From Arthrobacter globiformis (lineage in GTDB: Bacteria > Actinomycetota > Actinomycetes > Actinomycetales > Micrococcaceae): 64,000 bases of DNA. Position 1 is the first letter of the stretch, and each line of letters opens with the position of its first letter. The notes beneath the pieces are model-generated. The model ran no database searches and had not been told where the DNA came from. It worked only from the letters and a program-made list of their open reading frames with translations. The position numbers were made by a program, and so were the translations under genes. Positions 1 to 9,502 of the stretch are shown piece by piece. The DNA is taken from positions 2,294,001 through 2,358,000 of the forward strand of contig NZ_JAUSXI010000001.1 of assembly GCF_030815865.1 (NCBI RefSeq). The letters are read 5' to 3'.

Positions 1-73
1 TCCAGAAGTCCGGGTAAAGCTTCCGGTTTTCGTACTCCCACAGGAACGGGCCACCACAGCCGGCACAAGCCAA
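1..73 (-). CDS. partial zinc-ribbon-like protein, runs off left edge
   Basis: An open frame on the minus strand enters the window edge and encodes a CxxCGG motif followed by an aromatic, charged stretch (PFLWEYENRK). Such a CxxC start is typical of small zinc-ribbon proteins. A TTG at 73-71 is the only start seen after the stop of the upstream gene; no good ribosome site precedes it. It would be the gene after the 79-606 membrane protein. Only about 24 codons are visible, so the call is weak. Confidence 0.3.
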   Translation of the reverse strand, partial: MACAGCGGPFLWEYENRKLYPDFW

Positions 74-78
74 TCCCT

Positions 79-606
79 CTACCGAGCTAGCCGCCGCGGG
101 GCCCAGGCAAGGCAATGGGAGGCTTGGATGTAGTAGTTGGTGGGCCACGGTACGCCGGGCATGACTTGAGCAGGATCCGGTGCAATAAGTAGCACAGTGC
201 CGGGCCAGATTGGTTCAGGCAGCGCCTCGAGCCAGGCTGCCTGAATATGGTCAAAGCGCTGCCACTTGATGGTGATCCACGAGCCCGTGGGTTCAAGGCC
301 ATCAACGCTCACGACGGTCACCTCCGCCGTCGTGCCGTTCATGCCCTTCGCCTCATCGAAGTACTCCCACTGCTCCCTGGCGTCCGCCATCCAAGAATAG
401 AGCCGGCGTCCCCGGGCTAGCCACACTGCGCCAACACAGACTGTGGCGAACAGGAATGCAATTCCCAAGGCCATTGATACCCATACCGGCGCCCAGTTTG
501 CTTGAGCAGCTATTAGAAGACAAACGACGCAGATCATTGTGGTTACACTGACCAGGACCAGCGCGGGGGTCGCAAGCTTCGGCTTCAGGACTGGGTTCTC
601 ATTCAT
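79..606 (-). CDS. hypothetical membrane protein downstream of relaxase
   Basis: A 175-residue protein of no recognised family. Two hydrophobic segments (about residues 15-35 and 42-64) are followed by a soluble C-terminal part of about 110 residues rich in tryptophan and proline, which should form a small folded domain. It begins 20 bases after the relaxase stop on the same strand, so it is probably the next gene of the transfer operon. A role in conjugation is only a guess from position. Confidence 0.6.
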   Translation of the reverse strand: MNENPVLKPKLATPALVLVSVTTMICVVCLLIAAQANWAPVWVSMALGIAFLFATVCVGAVWLARGRRLYSWMADAREQWEYFDEAKGMNGTTAEVTVVSVDGLEPTGSWITIKWQRFDHIQAAWLEALPEPIWPGTVLLIAPDPAQVMPGVPWPTNYYIQASHCLAWAPRRLAR

Positions 607-626
607 GGGTTACCTTCGCGCCCAGT

Positions 627-3600
627 CTAGAGTTGCCATCCGACATTGATAAGGCGGTCCTCCAAATTGACGGGTGCATCGGCCCATGCCGGGTCCTGAC
701 GCTGAGTGGTTGGTGGGTGACCGACTTGACCGATGGCGCGGCTTAGGCATGCACGCTGCTCCTGTTGCTCCCACTCAAAGCTCGCCGGAACAGGTCCCAG
801 CGCGAGCAACGAATCGCCGAATCCCCACCGGTCCCGGTGAATGGCGACCCTGCACACGACTTCATGCGCGGCCGCGGGGTCCACGTCGGGCCCCAGGCAC
901 TGTAGAAGGTTCCGCTTCCATTCGGTGTCGCACATCATCGCCTCTCTGATGACGTGATCCGTCCGCCTTTGAATCCGTGACTGCACCTGTTGGATCAGGT
1001 TGGTCAGGTCGCGCCGGGGGGAGTAGAGCGGCCTCAATGGATCATTTTCAATAATCGGCATCCCGGACACGAATGACCGGAGCCGGGAGTGCATGACAGC
1101 AGCCACGTCTTTGGCGGATCCAATGGTGCTGAGGGCACTTGCCACGATGCGCTCGGTGCTTGAACGACTGACGTGAACAGAGCGGCGCCAGACAGTAACG
1201 GTAGCGCCCCAAGCACGTGAGTCCTGCAGTTGAGCCGCCAGCCCGGGGGAGTGCCGCTCGAGGAATGCCACCAAGTCCTCGGCGGCTGCGATTTGTGCCA
1301 GATAGTCGTACTCAGAACTGAGGCGCTCCAAGCTGTCTGCTTTCTTCTTCTCTGAGTCGCGGACTTCGTGCGCCGTCCGTTCTGCTCCTTCGGCAGCTAG
1401 GACCTCGGCTAGGATCTGCTGCCAGGAGGGCTGCAGAGCCGGATCCAGGGGTTCGTCATCTACGGGGTCGTTCTCGCTCACATAGGCGTGATTCCCAGCG
1501 CGTCCGCGGGTCATGCTCACATAGAGCAGTTCCCGTGTGAGACGACCCTGCGTGACTACGGTGTGGCCGGTATCCACGGTGAGCCCCTGCGACCGGTGGG
1601 CAGTTGTCGCGTACCCCAGCTCGAGTGAGTTCTCGACGTAGTCGCGTTTCAAGGAGACAGCTGCGCCGGTGTCCCGGCGAACGGCGGTGAGTGAGCCGTC
1701 GCGCTTGTCTGTACGGACGACGTCGAGCATGGTTCCGTTCCGGATGAAGTCTCCGCCGCTGTCCAATATCGCCCGGTCATTCCGGCGTGCGATGACGGTG
1801 TCACCGCGGCCAGCTCGTGATCCGTCGCGGACCGGAACCGCTTGTTCCGCGTCTACCTGACCCCGGATCACCCGGTCGGCCTGGGCTCGCTGGTTGAGCA
1901 TGGACACCGTGTCATTCTCGGCTGCGATGAGGATGGAGGCCTTGCCCGCTTTGGTGTCTGCCTGCCAGCTGGAATAAGCCTGATCGACCATGTCCATGTA
2001 CGTGCCATGTTTTAGTCGCCCATGAGAGTGGTACTCGGCGACGGCGGAGTAGTCACCCGAACGGAGCATCAGTGATGCGTCTTGCTCCCAGGCCTGCTCG
2101 AACCGCCAGATCGTGCTAAGCCTTGCCGTCTTGCCTTGCCGGTCCAGCCAGCCGAGGACGCCGCCTGCGTCAATGGCATCCAATTGCCCCGGGTCACCCA
2201 CCAGCAGCACCTTCGCCCCGGCGTCCCGCGCCTGGTGTACGAGCGCTGCCAGTTGAATTGTGGACACCATGGAGGCTTCGTCGACGACGACCAGCTGATT
2301 TTCATGGAAGCGCCACCTGTCCTGCTCAGCAGTAAGCCACGAGGCCTGCTGTACCAGCCGGATAGCCTGAGAGCCATGGCGCCCCGCATTCTTGGCGAGG
2401 CGTTGCTCCACATCGAAATACTTTGCAGCCCTATAGCCGGCTCCTTGGCCGACGGACTCATAAAGCCACTTGGCGACGTTCTCGGTGGTCATCGCGAGCT
2501 CGCGTCCTAGTACCTCCGCACTGGCAGCGGCCGGGGCCAGCCCAACCACTGTGCCAGGCCCGAAGGCCCCTTCCCAGGCTGCCCTGACCGCAGCGAGGGT
2601 TGTGGTCTTGCCAGTTCCGGCAGGACCCACGATCGCGTCGAGTCGGTTGCCGCTGAGCAGAACGTTGGCCGCAGCTGCACGCTGATCAGCGTGCAGTTCA
2701 AGCTGTCCGCGGTGCTTGTAGCTGGAGAGTGAATCCATGGTGACCGTCGCGCTTACGGCCGGGCCGCCGTCGTCGTTCCTCGCTTCCATGACGGCATCCT
2801 CATTCGAGAGAGTTCCCACATCCGTGTAGAGGCGGGTGCCGTGGAAGTCGAAGACGCACTGATTGTTGAAGCGGAGATCGGCTTGCGCCTCGACTGGCGC
2901 CGTGTAGCGGCGCTCGTTGAGCGGAACCGACTGGCTTTCCGCTGCGGTGGCCACGGCGTCGATCATGATGCTGCGGTCCTCGGCTGTCTGGCAGCGGATC
3001 TCGGCGCAGACACGTTCGGCTTCTGCGAGGAGGTTCCACCGGTTCCAGGTGGAGCGTTTCGTGGCCACGCGCTCCCGTGCCAGTGACCCGACGGCGTCGA
3101 TCCAGGACGGGGCGAAGCCAGAGGCTCGGAACGGGGTCCTGTGAGAGCGCCGTACGGTTGCAGCGAGCACCTGCTCTGGCTCGAAGCCCTTGGCTATTGC
3201 ACGACTTCGCCACTGAGCTGAGAGCTGGTGCAACGGTGTGACTGATTCGGACTTGGCCGTGCGAGTTGAAAGGGTGGCCTGCTGCCGAAGCTTGATGATG
3301 GTTGTCGCGGACGGGGGAGCGCCATGCCCAGCGGTCCATCCAGCCACGAGCCGGTCTGTTTCGAGATCGATGAGGCGGGAACGGTTGGAGAATTCGCGGA
3401 TCAGCACATCGTCCACGCCCGTGAGTTGCTGGCTGGAGTTGCGCGTTTGCGCGGCTGGCGTGCGGAATTCTGCATCGGTACCGAGGTGCCGGTGAAGGGC
3501 GTCGAAGAGGAGACCGTTGTAGTGCTCGCTGGCCGCCACTGCTGCTTTGTACAGCGTCCGTGAGTCCAGCGTGACCCACGCACCGTCCGTGATGCGCTGG

Positions 3601-4196
3601 ACACGGTTGGCCATGACGAGGTGGGTGTGCAGTTGCGGATCCCCGGCCCGAGATTCCCAGTGGTCGAAGGCCGCGGCCAATGCTCCGCGAGTGCCAATGT
3701 GGGCGACGCCGTTACGTCCGGCTCTCGTGTGGATAACCGATGCTTCGAGCCATTGCAGGGTGGCAGTGACGGCGCTGTGGTGGCACTGGAGGATTTCGTT
3801 TTGAAGCGCGCGCGGACTCAGGGCCCACAGAACGGACACCGATTTGGGGACGCTGAAGGTCATGTCGAATCCGACGACGGCATGACGTGTTTCGGCTTGT
3901 CCATGGTTGTTCTGGACGACCGTCGGTTGGCCGTATGGACGGCCCAAGGGAGTTCCGTGATCGGGGTGGGTGGCATGATCGAAGAGGGCCTTGGCATCCG
4001 TTTCACTGACGATGGCTCCTGCTGAACGGTTGATGCCCTGTAGGCCGGAGCCGATCCATCTGCCTTGGGGCGTCCCGGACTTCATGTAGTACGAGGTGGT
4101 GTCGGCGGGGGTGATCAGTTGATCGTCCATCATGGTGGTCTTGAACAGGTACTTCAGCCCGGACTGCGCCGAAAGGCGGGCGATGGACATGGTCAT
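627..4196 (-). CDS. traA: MobF-type conjugative relaxase-helicase (TraA/TrwC-like)
   Basis: This large protein (1189 residues from the chosen start) nicks plasmid DNA at oriT and unwinds the transferred strand. The N-terminal TrwC relaxase domain shows a candidate catalytic tyrosine in LKYLFKT (residue 16) and the metal-binding QLHTHLV motif near residue 190. The helicase part has Walker A GPAGTGKTTT near 525, a Walker B-like VVVDEAS, and the late motifs TAHRSQGLT and LYVSMTRGR. An ATG at 4226 is in frame, but the ATG at 4196 overlaps the upstream stop as ATGA and sits directly before the conserved MSIARLSA start, so it is preferred. The gene looks intact. It marks the region as mobilisable or conjugative; no type IV secretion genes are visible here. 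Confidence 0.93.
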   Translation of the reverse strand: MTMSIARLSAQSGLKYLFKTTMMDDQLITPADTTSYYMKSGTPQGRWIGSGLQGINRSAGAIVSETDAKALFDHATHPDHGTPLGRPYGQPTVVQNNHGQAETRHAVVGFDMTFSVPKSVSVLWALSPRALQNEILQCHHSAVTATLQWLEASVIHTRAGRNGVAHIGTRGALAAAFDHWESRAGDPQLHTHLVMANRVQRITDGAWVTLDSRTLYKAAVAASEHYNGLLFDALHRHLGTDAEFRTPAAQTRNSSQQLTGVDDVLIREFSNRSRLIDLETDRLVAGWTAGHGAPPSATTIIKLRQQATLSTRTAKSESVTPLHQLSAQWRSRAIAKGFEPEQVLAATVRRSHRTPFRASGFAPSWIDAVGSLARERVATKRSTWNRWNLLAEAERVCAEIRCQTAEDRSIMIDAVATAAESQSVPLNERRYTAPVEAQADLRFNNQCVFDFHGTRLYTDVGTLSNEDAVMEARNDDGGPAVSATVTMDSLSSYKHRGQLELHADQRAAAANVLLSGNRLDAIVGPAGTGKTTTLAAVRAAWEGAFGPGTVVGLAPAAASAEVLGRELAMTTENVAKWLYESVGQGAGYRAAKYFDVEQRLAKNAGRHGSQAIRLVQQASWLTAEQDRWRFHENQLVVVDEASMVSTIQLAALVHQARDAGAKVLLVGDPGQLDAIDAGGVLGWLDRQGKTARLSTIWRFEQAWEQDASLMLRSGDYSAVAEYHSHGRLKHGTYMDMVDQAYSSWQADTKAGKASILIAAENDTVSMLNQRAQADRVIRGQVDAEQAVPVRDGSRAGRGDTVIARRNDRAILDSGGDFIRNGTMLDVVRTDKRDGSLTAVRRDTGAAVSLKRDYVENSLELGYATTAHRSQGLTVDTGHTVVTQGRLTRELLYVSMTRGRAGNHAYVSENDPVDDEPLDPALQPSWQQILAEVLAAEGAERTAHEVRDSEKKKADSLERLSSEYDYLAQIAAAEDLVAFLERHSPGLAAQLQDSRAWGATVTVWRRSVHVSRSSTERIVASALSTIGSAKDVAAVMHSRLRSFVSGMPIIENDPLRPLYSPRRDLTNLIQQVQSRIQRRTDHVIREAMMCDTEWKRNLLQCLGPDVDPAAAHEVVCRVAIHRDRWGFGDSLLALGPVPASFEWEQQEQRACLSRAIGQVGHPPTTQRQDPAWADAPVNLEDRLINVGWQL

Positions 4197-4714
4197 GGCT
4201 GCTGTCCCCGGCGTGAGTTGCTCCATCCCCTGCGGCGGAATAGCTCCTTCGTGCTGGGATCAAGCTCGACGCCGGCGACTCGACTGAGTGCCAGTAACCT
4301 GCCGGCCAAGTGGACCAAGTCCTGGGCATCGCACGTCTGTGTTATCTGGAGCCGTGCGAGGTCGACGCGAAGCTTCTTTACGGTCGATTGCCGCTCGGCG
4401 TTCTCGGCTTTGAGGTCGTCGATGTTTACAGCATGAAGTCGGAGTTGGGCGCGGAGTGAATCCAACAGTCGACTGTCGCGGGCTCGGACCGCTGCCAGTG
4501 CGGCGTCCGTTCCGGCCTGGCGCGCTCGCGGTCCCTTCGCCGCTATCACGCACTCGCTTCTGGGCTCACCAGATGGAGTCGCTGCTGACCCCGCGACGCG
4601 TTGCCGCCGGCGACGGTCTCGCTGCCTGTTGGCACAGCGAGTGGAACAGAAGCGCTGCGAACTGCGCATCGCCTCGAACGGCGCCTTACATTCGGCGCAA
4701 GCTTTCCGGCTCAC
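4193..4714 (-). CDS. small zinc-finger / coiled-coil protein coupled to relaxase
   Basis: A 173-residue protein that starts with a CxxC...CxxxC zinc-finger-like motif (CAEC, then CSTRC near residue 28), then an Arg-rich basic stretch and a helical region (about 80-135) likely to form a coiled coil. Its stop overlaps the relaxase start by ATGA, so the two are translationally coupled. The basic zinc-finger start suggests DNA binding, for instance as an accessory factor at oriT or as autoregulator. This is inference; the family is not one I can name. Confidence 0.75.
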   Translation of the reverse strand: MSRKACAECKAPFEAMRSSQRFCSTRCANRQRDRRRRQRVAGSAATPSGEPRSECVIAAKGPRARQAGTDAALAAVRARDSRLLDSLRAQLRLHAVNIDDLKAENAERQSTVKKLRVDLARLQITQTCDAQDLVHLAGRLLALSRVAGVELDPSTKELFRRRGWSNSRRGQQP

Positions 4715-4839
4715 GTTGGTTCATCAGTGTTCATCCGCCTTGCAACATGACTCGGCCGTGAGGCGCGCTCACGGTCAGGGCCTTGGATGCCAGAGGTGTG
4801 ATTGGCTAGCAAGCAGAGCCCGACTAGTAGCCCAGGCAG

Positions 4840-6402
4840 AATTCGACCGAGTTCGGGTCTCTGAGGACCGCTGCGATGAAGACATCGGCTTCGGTAGATC
4901 GGCCACGGAACGGCGTGCAGACGCCGTGCTGGCAGCAGCGCAGAACTGGCCGCAGGCGCCGACCGCCTTAGGTAGCGGTTGCCGCGCCTTCCGCCTGGCT
5001 TGCCGCTGATGCCCGCGGCCTGCTTCCCGGCATGGTCACCGGCGATACAGGAGTGCTCAGTGAGGAACTGGAAGCGGTCATGAAGACTGTGGGCCTACCG
5101 CGCTAACGACCGTAGCGCTAGCCGGTATTCCAATCAGGCACGTGAGGGCTTTGCCAGGCTTATGAGCGATCTTGAAGAAGACGCCTTCGGTGCCGGTGCC
5201 CTGGTTTGTGGGAGTCCAGCCGCGGGTCGCGGCCGGACAGGGGAGTGGGTTGACCTTATCGAACTGTGTGAGGAACGTGGCATCCGCATCTGGGTGACGA
5301 CGCACGGACGGCTCTATGACCCGGCCAACGCCCGTGATCGCCGAACTCTGCTGGAAGATGCCGTTGACTCCGAATATGAGAGAGTGCGAAAACAAGTAAA
5401 CGCCTGCAACGCGACATGCGCTCCAATGCCGAGAAGGGCCGGCCGCACGGTAAGAAGATCTACGGCTACCGGAGAATTAAGGATGCTGAAACGGGGCGCC
5501 TTGATCCGGGTCGAGCCCCATGAGGAAGAGGCTCCGGTTGTGCAGAGGCAGCACGGCGCATCCTTGCCGGTGAGACCTCCTACGCCATCGCCAAGAGTTT
5601 TAACGAACGCGGCATCCCGCCACGCCGTGGGACCATGAAACCCCACCGGGAAGGCCTCGGCTGGACGCCCCCGGCCATCAAACAGATGCTGACCATGCCG
5701 GCCTATGCAGCCAAACGTCAGCACCAAGGGGAGATCATCGGTGACGCTATCTGGCCGCCCCTCATTGAGCTGGACACCTGGCAGAAACTTCAGATCGTGA
5801 TGAGCCCTCCGGAGCGCAGGCGGACGAACGACTGGCCCGCCAGACACCTGCTCACCGGTATCGCTACATGCGGCGTATGCGCGGCTCCGATGCGAATCGG
5901 CAAGCAGAACGCTGGACGGCGCAAGGACAAGGTCACCGGGGAACCATTGCCAAGGCCGGTTGCCGAGCATGGCAACGAGTTGCCGTACCCGTTCTACAAC
6001 ACGTACATCTGCACCGGAGTGCCCGGGAAGACGGGTTTCCACGTCGCAATGCGTGATTCGCACTTGGACGCCGTCGTTACCGAACTATTGTTGGCCCGAC
6101 TCGAGCGGCCCGACTTCCTTGCCATGCTCGGAGAACGTGGCAAGGGCACTGACGACGAGCGCCAGGCACTTTTGGCCGAGATTGGGAAGTACCAGGAGTA
6201 CCTGGAAAAGGTGCGCGATGAGGCAGCCCAGAATCTCAGGTTTGATTTGCTGATTGATCAGGAGGCCAGAATCGAGCCGAAAATCAAAACGGCACAGAAA
6301 CGGCTCGAGAAGCTCTCCGAGATAGATCCGTTCGTCCTGCGACTGATGGCTACAGGATCTGTCCGCGAGACATGGGAGGGACTGGGCCTTCTTTCTTTTT
6401 AG
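4840..6402 (+). pseudogene. decayed large serine recombinase
   Basis: The frames around VRVSEDR near 4847 resemble the catalytic N-terminus of serine recombinases. Family-like text resumes near 5125 and is clearest at TGEWVDLIELCEERGI near 5240. Domain-like blocks then continue in changing frames: RDMRSNAEKGRPHGKK from about 5412, IRVEPHEEEAPVV from about 5503, and a long C-terminal frame from about 5550 to 6402. That last part carries the Recombinase domain and a CGVCAAPM zinc-ribbon Cys pair. At least five shifts are needed (about 5205, 5235, 5395, 5490 and 5545), and the stretch 4925-5115 is not recognisable. A product of roughly 500 residues would be normal, so this copy is inactive. It was probably an integrase or plasmid resolvase. 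Confidence 0.85.
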
Positions 6403-6460
6403 GCCCAACTACCGGCGAGAAGCCTGCATCCATTGCCGACATTTCCAGAAAGGAAGAATC

Positions 6461-7189
6461 ATGAAAGACCAGCTCTCACAGTCCTGCGTTCAGTGGGCCC
6501 ACCAGCGTTTCCTCAGGAGCGCTAACCTCAACGGGGGTGCATCCACGGTCGCGACAACTTGGATCTGGTCCTTCGGCAAGGTGGCCGGTGAAGTCCAGAA
6601 CTACCTGGAGTCGGGTCATCTGGTAGCCGATGCCCTTCCGGCTTCCCTGGTTCACGAGATTCTGGAGTTGGCGCAGGATTCGTACGCCAGGTTTCCGGAC
6701 GGAGATGCCCGCAGCGTCCTCATTGATATATGGCGCGGGCTTGCTCACGTGTACGATGCAGCGGGCAGTTCAGAGAACCAGGAGATGGACCGCCTGGAGA
6801 TGCTGACCGACTGGATCGTAGCCATCGAAGAATTGCAGTACAGCGGTTACCCGGGACTGCGCAGGATGGCGGCGGCTTATCGGGCCGAACGCCGCCGCCT
6901 GGACCTCACAAAGCTCCGGCACGACCGCAATGATTTCAATTACGTGGGCGCCCTTCTGGATCTGTTGAAGCTGTACGAACCACGACCCAGGCACACCCGA
7001 AGCGCCACGGCGGCGAAATCACGTGGAGTGGACGATAGGAAGCCAGCCGTCCGCCGCTCAGGACAAAGTACTGCCACCCGCGACCAACGGCATGTCGGAC
7101 TAGCGAAACGCTCGATGGAGGCGCTGGCGGACGAGCTCTACGGCAATTGGAGGGACCACTGGAGAAATACCTTGCCTGAGCTGGCCTGA
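6461..7189 (+). CDS. hypothetical protein
   Basis: A 242-residue soluble protein with a good ribosome site (GAAAGGAAG) before the ATG. It is predicted mostly helical, with no membrane segment and a basic, low-complexity tail from about residue 180. I do not recognise the family. It follows the broken recombinase and is co-oriented with it, but nothing shows a shared function. Confidence 0.6.
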   Translation: MKDQLSQSCVQWAHQRFLRSANLNGGASTVATTWIWSFGKVAGEVQNYLESGHLVADALPASLVHEILELAQDSYARFPDGDARSVLIDIWRGLAHVYDAAGSSENQEMDRLEMLTDWIVAIEELQYSGYPGLRRMAAAYRAERRRLDLTKLRHDRNDFNYVGALLDLLKLYEPRPRHTRSATAAKSRGVDDRKPAVRRSGQSTATRDQRHVGLAKRSMEALADELYGNWRDHWRNTLPELA

Positions 7190-7234
7190 GTCTCGGGAGC
7201 GAAGTTCGGCTCGGATGGTACTAAACGGGGGATT

Positions 7235-7732
7235 TCATGGCAGCGAGGCGAGAATGTCATGCGGCCATTCTTTGGTGAGCACGTCGTTCAGGTCCTCGTC
7301 GGGGCTGCTCACGCAATAGGGTGTGTGGTCCGGATCCAGCACCGCCAGGTTCACCGGGACAGCGAAGAGCCCCCAGGGCTCAATCCTGTTGGCCAGGTAG
7401 CCGGTGAGCTTCAGGTCGCTGTACTCGGGCGCATTCCAGACCCGACAGGCGTGCTGTAAGTCATCAGGGTGGATGGCGATCCAGACGCCGTAGCGGAATT
7501 CGTGGCCGCCTTCGAGCCTGACAGGAAGCAATGCCCGGACAAACGGGCTGATGTTGGGGATCTGCATGAGCGTGGCCTTGTTGGGGTCCGGGTCGCTCAG
7601 CCAGCTGTCTTCGACACGGTGCTGCTCGGGGCTGTGCAGGACCGGATCCGGGAGGCGGAAACGGACATCCCTGTCATGGGCCGCTGTCGCCCGCCCACAC
7701 ATTTCGCACGTGTGCTTCTTCGCAAAGATCAT
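7235..7732 (-). CDS. DUF2199 domain protein
   Basis: The protein of about 165 residues begins with a CxxC pair (HTCEMCGRA) followed by RFRLPDPVL, the pattern I associate with DUF2199, a family of unknown function. The C-terminal half has alternating aromatic and acidic residues (WGLFAVPVNL, DHTPYCVSSPDED). An upstream in-frame ATG at 7801 exists, but the ATG at 7732 puts the conserved CxxC near the N-terminus and has a GGGGGA site before it. It converges with the 6461 gene and seems to be single. Confidence 0.72.
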   Translation of the reverse strand: MIFAKKHTCEMCGRATAAHDRDVRFRLPDPVLHSPEQHRVEDSWLSDPDPNKATLMQIPNISPFVRALLPVRLEGGHEFRYGVWIAIHPDDLQHACRVWNAPEYSDLKLTGYLANRIEPWGLFAVPVNLAVLDPDHTPYCVSSPDEDLNDVLTKEWPHDILASLP

Positions 7733-7978
7733 CCGTCCCCCAACTCTTCGATCGTCGGACGATTCTACGCGGCGCAGGGGCGTCGGAGCTTTCATCGGCA
7801 ACGGTCCGGCACATCCTCATTCCAAAGGCATCTGATGGCGGTCGAGGAACGGCTCGGGCTCCTCGACCGAAGCGGCAGCCGCATTGAGATAACAGCGCCG
7901 CGCTTTTAGGGGAATTCTTCCGATGTCCTGTATGTTGCAGGACCGGTAACCCCCTCAACAGAAAAGAGATGCACCTCC

Positions 7979-8278
7979 GTGTCAACCGATTACGATGAAC
8001 TGCGCACCGACGTCAAGGAGTCCCAGGAAAGCTCGCTGGAGGCCCTGAAGACTGCGAAAGCCCCGGACGCCAAGTCCGTGGTTCAGGAGCTCGACGAGGC
8101 TGACACCCTCGACGGCCTGACCCCTGGTGGCGAGTTCATTGCCGAAGAGCTCGTCGTTCAGGTCATCCCGCAGGCTGACGATGAGATCACGTGCTGGTCC
8201 TGCTTCCTGGTCCGCCACCGTTCGCAGAAGGCGCGCGAGAAGGACGGCCATGCCTACTGCGTCGAATGTGAGGGCTGA
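7979..8278 (+). CDS. DUF4193 domain protein
   Basis: A 99-residue acidic protein starting at GTG. The C-terminal block carries ITCWSCFLVRHRSQ and a final CVEC, the four-cysteine zinc-ribbon pattern of DUF4193, a small actinobacterial family. Members are often core genes near DNA and RNA maintenance functions; a copy on an accessory element is a little unusual. The function is not known. Confidence 0.82.
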   Translation: MSTDYDELRTDVKESQESSLEALKTAKAPDAKSVVQELDEADTLDGLTPGGEFIAEELVVQVIPQADDEITCWSCFLVRHRSQKAREKDGHAYCVECEG

Positions 8279-8550
8279 ACCCCACTACTGGCCGGCTGTC
8301 CCCGAGCGGATCTGGGACAGCATCCGGAACCGGCCGGCGGCGGACCGTCGCGCTGGTGTCCCCCATGCCAGCCGATGCCCAGCTCCGTCGTCGGTCCCAC
8401 GACTCCCGCCGCTGTCTGTCCTTCTACCGCAGAACTGAGGCGCTCTGCGTTGGGACGGGTTGTCAGGCGCTGTGATATCTGCGATGGGCGGCCGGGGGGC
8501 CCTACGGGGCAGGCCGGTTAACGACATCGGTGAGCTTCCGGGGGTGGCAT

Positions 8551-8802
8551 TCATATGGCTGCTTCCGGGATGCCGAATCGCCTTCCAATGAGTATACGAA
8601 TGGCAGCGAGTAAAGGCTGATCTTCCAGCTCAGCGCCCTCGTCCCCGTAATACACGCCCGTTTCGTCGCCCACTGCTTCGACGTCAAAAAGGTTGAGGAC
8701 CTCGGCCACGCGAAACTGATACTCGGTAGTGGTCATTTGTCGGGACACGCGAACTGGAATTGTACTGAGCGCGCGCGCGACCTCAGCATCGGATTCATTC
8801 AC
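8551..8802 (-). CDS. small hypothetical protein
   Basis: An 83-residue acidic protein without membrane segments. The composition (YQFRVAEVLNLF, GVYYGDEGAELEDQP) looks like a compact alpha/beta fold of the immunity-protein or SMI1 size class, but I cannot assign a family. An overlapping GTG/ATG context at 8799-8802 leaves the exact start open. Confidence 0.45.
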   Translation of the reverse strand: MNESDAEVARALSTIPVRVSRQMTTTEYQFRVAEVLNLFDVEAVGDETGVYYGDEGAELEDQPLLAAIRILIGRRFGIPEAAI

Positions 8803-9129
8803 TTGGGGGTGTCACCAGCAATGCCAACGCAGCAACAATGCCGATCGCGCCGAGTTTTCGAGTATTCAATGCTTCCCCCTGAGCGTCCGGACGGGGTTTC
8901 GGTGTAACCGCCGCCAACTGCTGGTGCACTCTTGCATGACGATCCGCCATTGCGCAAGGGTCCCTTCGGATCTAATACGAGAGTATGAGGCAACATCAGC
9001 CATTGGCTGGGGTGAGGGTGACGCTGTAGCCGAGGCTCTGGAGCTGGCGGATGTCGCGGTTGGTGGACTCTGTGGGTTCGCGAGCGGCTCGGGCTCTTCG
9101 TCGAGGTCCTGGTCCATGACTCAACGCCA
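8803..9129. other. gap with a possible transposase tail
   Basis: No convincing complete gene. On the minus strand, about 8996-9115, one frame ends in IRQLQSLGYSVTLTP and a stop. This resembles the C-terminal tail of some transposases and may be a leftover of an insertion element, but no terminal repeats or upstream transposase domains were found. Confidence 0.25.
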
Positions 9130-9459
9130 TCAGGAGACCAAACGCCCGGGGTCCCGTAGTCGCCGCATTAGGGAAGAGCCTGCAACAGTAATTAGCGCGC
9201 AAACAACGCCGGCGAGGGCACCGATCCAAGACCCAATGAAGATGCCCACTCCTCGGAGGTCCAGCCCCCTGCCCTCTGACAGGCCGGGGACGTACGGCGG
9301 CGGGAACAGCTGGGCGACCAGTCTGCCGGCAAACATCGCATAGATAAAGCAGCCCAGTATGCCGAGGATCAGGTATCGAGGCATCCATGGTTTGCACAAC
9401 TTGTTGTGGGCGATGATTCCTATAGTCACCAGGAGAACGCCTGGGGCGTTCGACAGCAC
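9130..9459 (-). CDS. hypothetical membrane protein
   Basis: A 109-residue protein with two or three hydrophobic segments (about residues 5-20, 30-48 and 72-95), starting at GTG. It has no recognised domain. It is one of several small membrane proteins in the 9-17 kb stretch and lies 43 bases after the 9503 gene on the same strand, so they may share a transcript. Confidence 0.55.
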   Translation of the reverse strand: MLSNAPGVLLVTIGIIAHNKLCKPWMPRYLILGILGCFIYAMFAGRLVAQLFPPPYVPGLSEGRGLDLRGVGIFIGSWIGALAGVVCALITVAGSSLMRRLRDPGRLVS

Positions 9460-9502
9460 CCAGAACGCGACAGCTCAAAGTCGCTGTAGTCCACTTCAGT
9501 CC

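Noticed and set aside
2800..3579. Long open frames on the other strand or frame inside the relaxase gene
   Set aside because: High GC gives many overlapping open frames; these have no family pattern and lie inside a gene with clear motifs.
8127..8554. Small frames in both directions after DUF4193
   Set aside because: No ribosome sites, arginine/proline-rich random-like composition.
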